DNA from: Collinsella sp.
GTDB taxonomy: Bacteria > Actinomycetota > Coriobacteriia > Coriobacteriales > Coriobacteriaceae
NCBI GenBank assembly: GCA_019424965.1
Contig: JAHYYL010000002.1
Span: forward strand, 1-22,824
Length of the DNA stretch: 22,824 bases
Direction of reading: 5' to 3'
In this document: one piece after another, positions 21,669 through 22,824 of the stretch
Numbering within the stretch: position 1 is the first letter of the stretch
How the letters are laid out: every line of letters starts with the position of its first letter
Notes under the pieces: generated by a model
Told to the model about the DNA's origin: nothing
What the model saw: only the letters and a program-made list of their open reading frames with translations
Database searches by the model: none
Made by a program: the position numbers and the translations under genes

Positions 21669-22691
21669 ATGGCGCAGATGAGGATTAAGGACATTGCCGT
21701 CGAGGCGGGCGTGAGCCCGGCCACGGTCTCGCGCTATCTCAACAACCGCCCCGGGCAGATGACCGAGGAAACCCGTGCTCGCATCGCGGCGGTTATCGAG
21801 CGCACCGGCTATCGCCCGCGTGCCGCCGCGCGCAACCTGCGCAGCTCGCGTACCAACCTCATCGGCGTGATTTTGGCCGACATCGCCAACCCGTTCTCCA
21901 GCGCCATGCTCGAAGGGCTTTCCGCCAGCGCCGCCGCGCGCGGCTGCTCGCTCATGACGGCCATTAGCGGCAACGACCCCGCCAAGGAGGCAGAGTCGCT
22001 CACCAGACTTATCGATGCCGGCGTGGACGGCCTGGTCGTCAATACCTGCGGAGGCAACGACAAGGCGATTGCCGCGGCCGCGGGGCGCCTGCCCGTTGTA
22101 CTGCTCGACCGCGACGTTGCCGACGGTGGCATCGATCTGGTGACCTCCAACAACCGTGAGCTGGTTGCCGGCCTGGTAGACGCCTTGGCTGCTGCGGGCA
22201 GCGAGCGTCTGTGCCTGCTCACCGAGGCAAGCGACGACAGTCCCGTGCGTCGCGAGCGCGCCGAGGCGTTTGCCGACGAGCTCTCGCGCCGCGGCCTGGC
22301 CGGCGAGGTCGTCACCTTGGCGGACGGTGGCGTCGAGGGTGTCAGTCGCCTGGACGAGGCCATCCGCGAGTACGCAGGTAAAAAGCTCGGCCTCATTGCC
22401 GTCAACGGCCTGGTCTTCCTGCGCCTGACCGAGGCACTGGCGCAGCTGGGTCCCTCGCTGCCGGCGGGCCTTAAGATCGCAACGTTTGACGATTACCCCT
22501 GGAACCACGTGCTCTTTGGCGGTGTGACCACGGCAGCGCAGGACACTCTTACCATTGCCGAGCGCGTAGTCGAGCGCCTGTCCGAGCGTATCGACATCGT
22601 TACCACTACGGTGGGCGATGCCGCAAAGCTCGCCCCCAAGCGCATCGAGGTCCCCGGCCACATCGAACACCGCGCTTCGACCTCGCGCTAG
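21669..22691 (+). CDS. LacI-family transcriptional regulator
   Basis: A 340-residue LacI/GalR repressor. The DNA-binding domain is classical: RIKDIAVEAGVSPATVSRYL (helix-turn-helix), TEETRARIAAVIERTGYRPR, and the hinge AARNLRSSRTNLIGVIL. The periplasmic-binding-protein-like core follows, with ADIANPFSSAMLEGL, DAGVDGLVVN, PVVLLDRDV and a late IATFDDYPWNHVLFGGVTT. The effector would be a sugar or sugar acid, which cannot be read from the sequence. ATG 21669 is preceded by a weak GGAAACGGGG. Only 133 bases follow its stop before the window ends, and they look like a promoter for the next gene, a candidate target for this repressor. Confidence 0.93.
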   Translation: MAQMRIKDIAVEAGVSPATVSRYLNNRPGQMTEETRARIAAVIERTGYRPRAAARNLRSSRTNLIGVILADIANPFSSAMLEGLSASAAARGCSLMTAISGNDPAKEAESLTRLIDAGVDGLVVNTCGGNDKAIAAAAGRLPVVLLDRDVADGGIDLVTSNNRELVAGLVDALAAAGSERLCLLTEASDDSPVRRERAEAFADELSRRGLAGEVVTLADGGVEGVSRLDEAIREYAGKKLGLIAVNGLVFLRLTEALAQLGPSLPAGLKIATFDDYPWNHVLFGGVTTAAQDTLTIAERVVERLSERIDIVTTTVGDAAKLAPKRIEVPGHIEHRASTSR

Positions 22692-22718
22692 CCGCTCGTT
22701 CGCAACGGCCTGCTCAAG

Positions 22719-22824
22719 CACGTTTTTTGAGCGCTTGATACGCTTTAACCCTGCGGAAACATTTTTCTGCGATAGTATCTGCGATATAGACCAGTCGAAA
22801 CCCGCCCGAAAGAAAGGGGAGCGA
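22719..22824 (+). promoter_or_regulatory. Promoter and ribosome binding site of a gene beyond the window
   Basis: After the LacI gene come TTGAGCGCTTGA (22727-22738), an approximate palindrome with a central CG like LacI-type operators, then two copies of CTGCGATA (22767 and 22779) with -10-like TAGTAT (22773-22778) and TATAGA (22785-22790). AAAGGGGAG (22813-22821) near the edge is a good ribosome binding site. The start codon lies just outside. Confidence 0.5.

Overview
The window is a chromosomal stretch of a high-GC bacterium. Gene content and family resemblance suggest an anaerobic gut Coriobacteriia, most likely Collinsella or a close relative. This is an inference from gene style (LarA lactate racemase, FeoA-FeoA-FeoB with a Cys-rich partner, a 2-enoate-reductase-type flavoenzyme, many intergenic palindromes). 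No rRNA, tRNA, phage, insertion sequence or CRISPR array was seen.

Layout. 1-1863: the 3' end of an EamA transporter, a terminator, an M20 peptidase, and directly behind it a remnant of an MFS permease. 1864-3481: three long hairpins in a row, then hisS. 3482-6552: a promoter with two similar palindromic sites, then ppc. 6553-11588: a nickel-pincer lactate racemase locus. larA and a LarD-like aquaglyceroporin lie on the plus strand; larB, a short larC and a TetR regulator converge on them from the minus strand. 11703-14382: serB and aspS, divergent. 14383-15095: a triple GGAAACTGCG-type repeat and an HPr-like protein. 15138-18565: the iron-uptake unit feoA, feoA, feoB and a FeoB-associated Cys-rich membrane protein. 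18635-22691: an OYE-type flavin/Fe-S oxidoreductase followed by GntR and LacI regulators. The window ends in the promoter region and ribosome binding site of a gene that starts just outside.

How the genes fit. LarA interconverts D- and L-lactate using the nickel-pincer cofactor made by LarB, LarC and LarE. The MIP channel probably passes lactic acid, and the TetR protein is a candidate local regulator. LarE and the C-terminal (LarC2) domain of LarC are not in the window. Ppc makes oxaloacetate from PEP, and the Feo block imports ferrous iron.

The most unusual signal is a pair of about 126-nt palindromic elements (6574-6700 and 9055-9179) that bracket larA and the channel gene. Each has perfect 29-bp outer arms, a constant asymmetric internal loop and a constant apical loop. 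The arms differ between copies at 12 of 29 positions, every one compensated on the other strand. A second family of repeats with compensated arms lies at 14480-14651. Other notable points are an HPr with Asp at the position of regulatory Ser46, and a LarC without LarC2.
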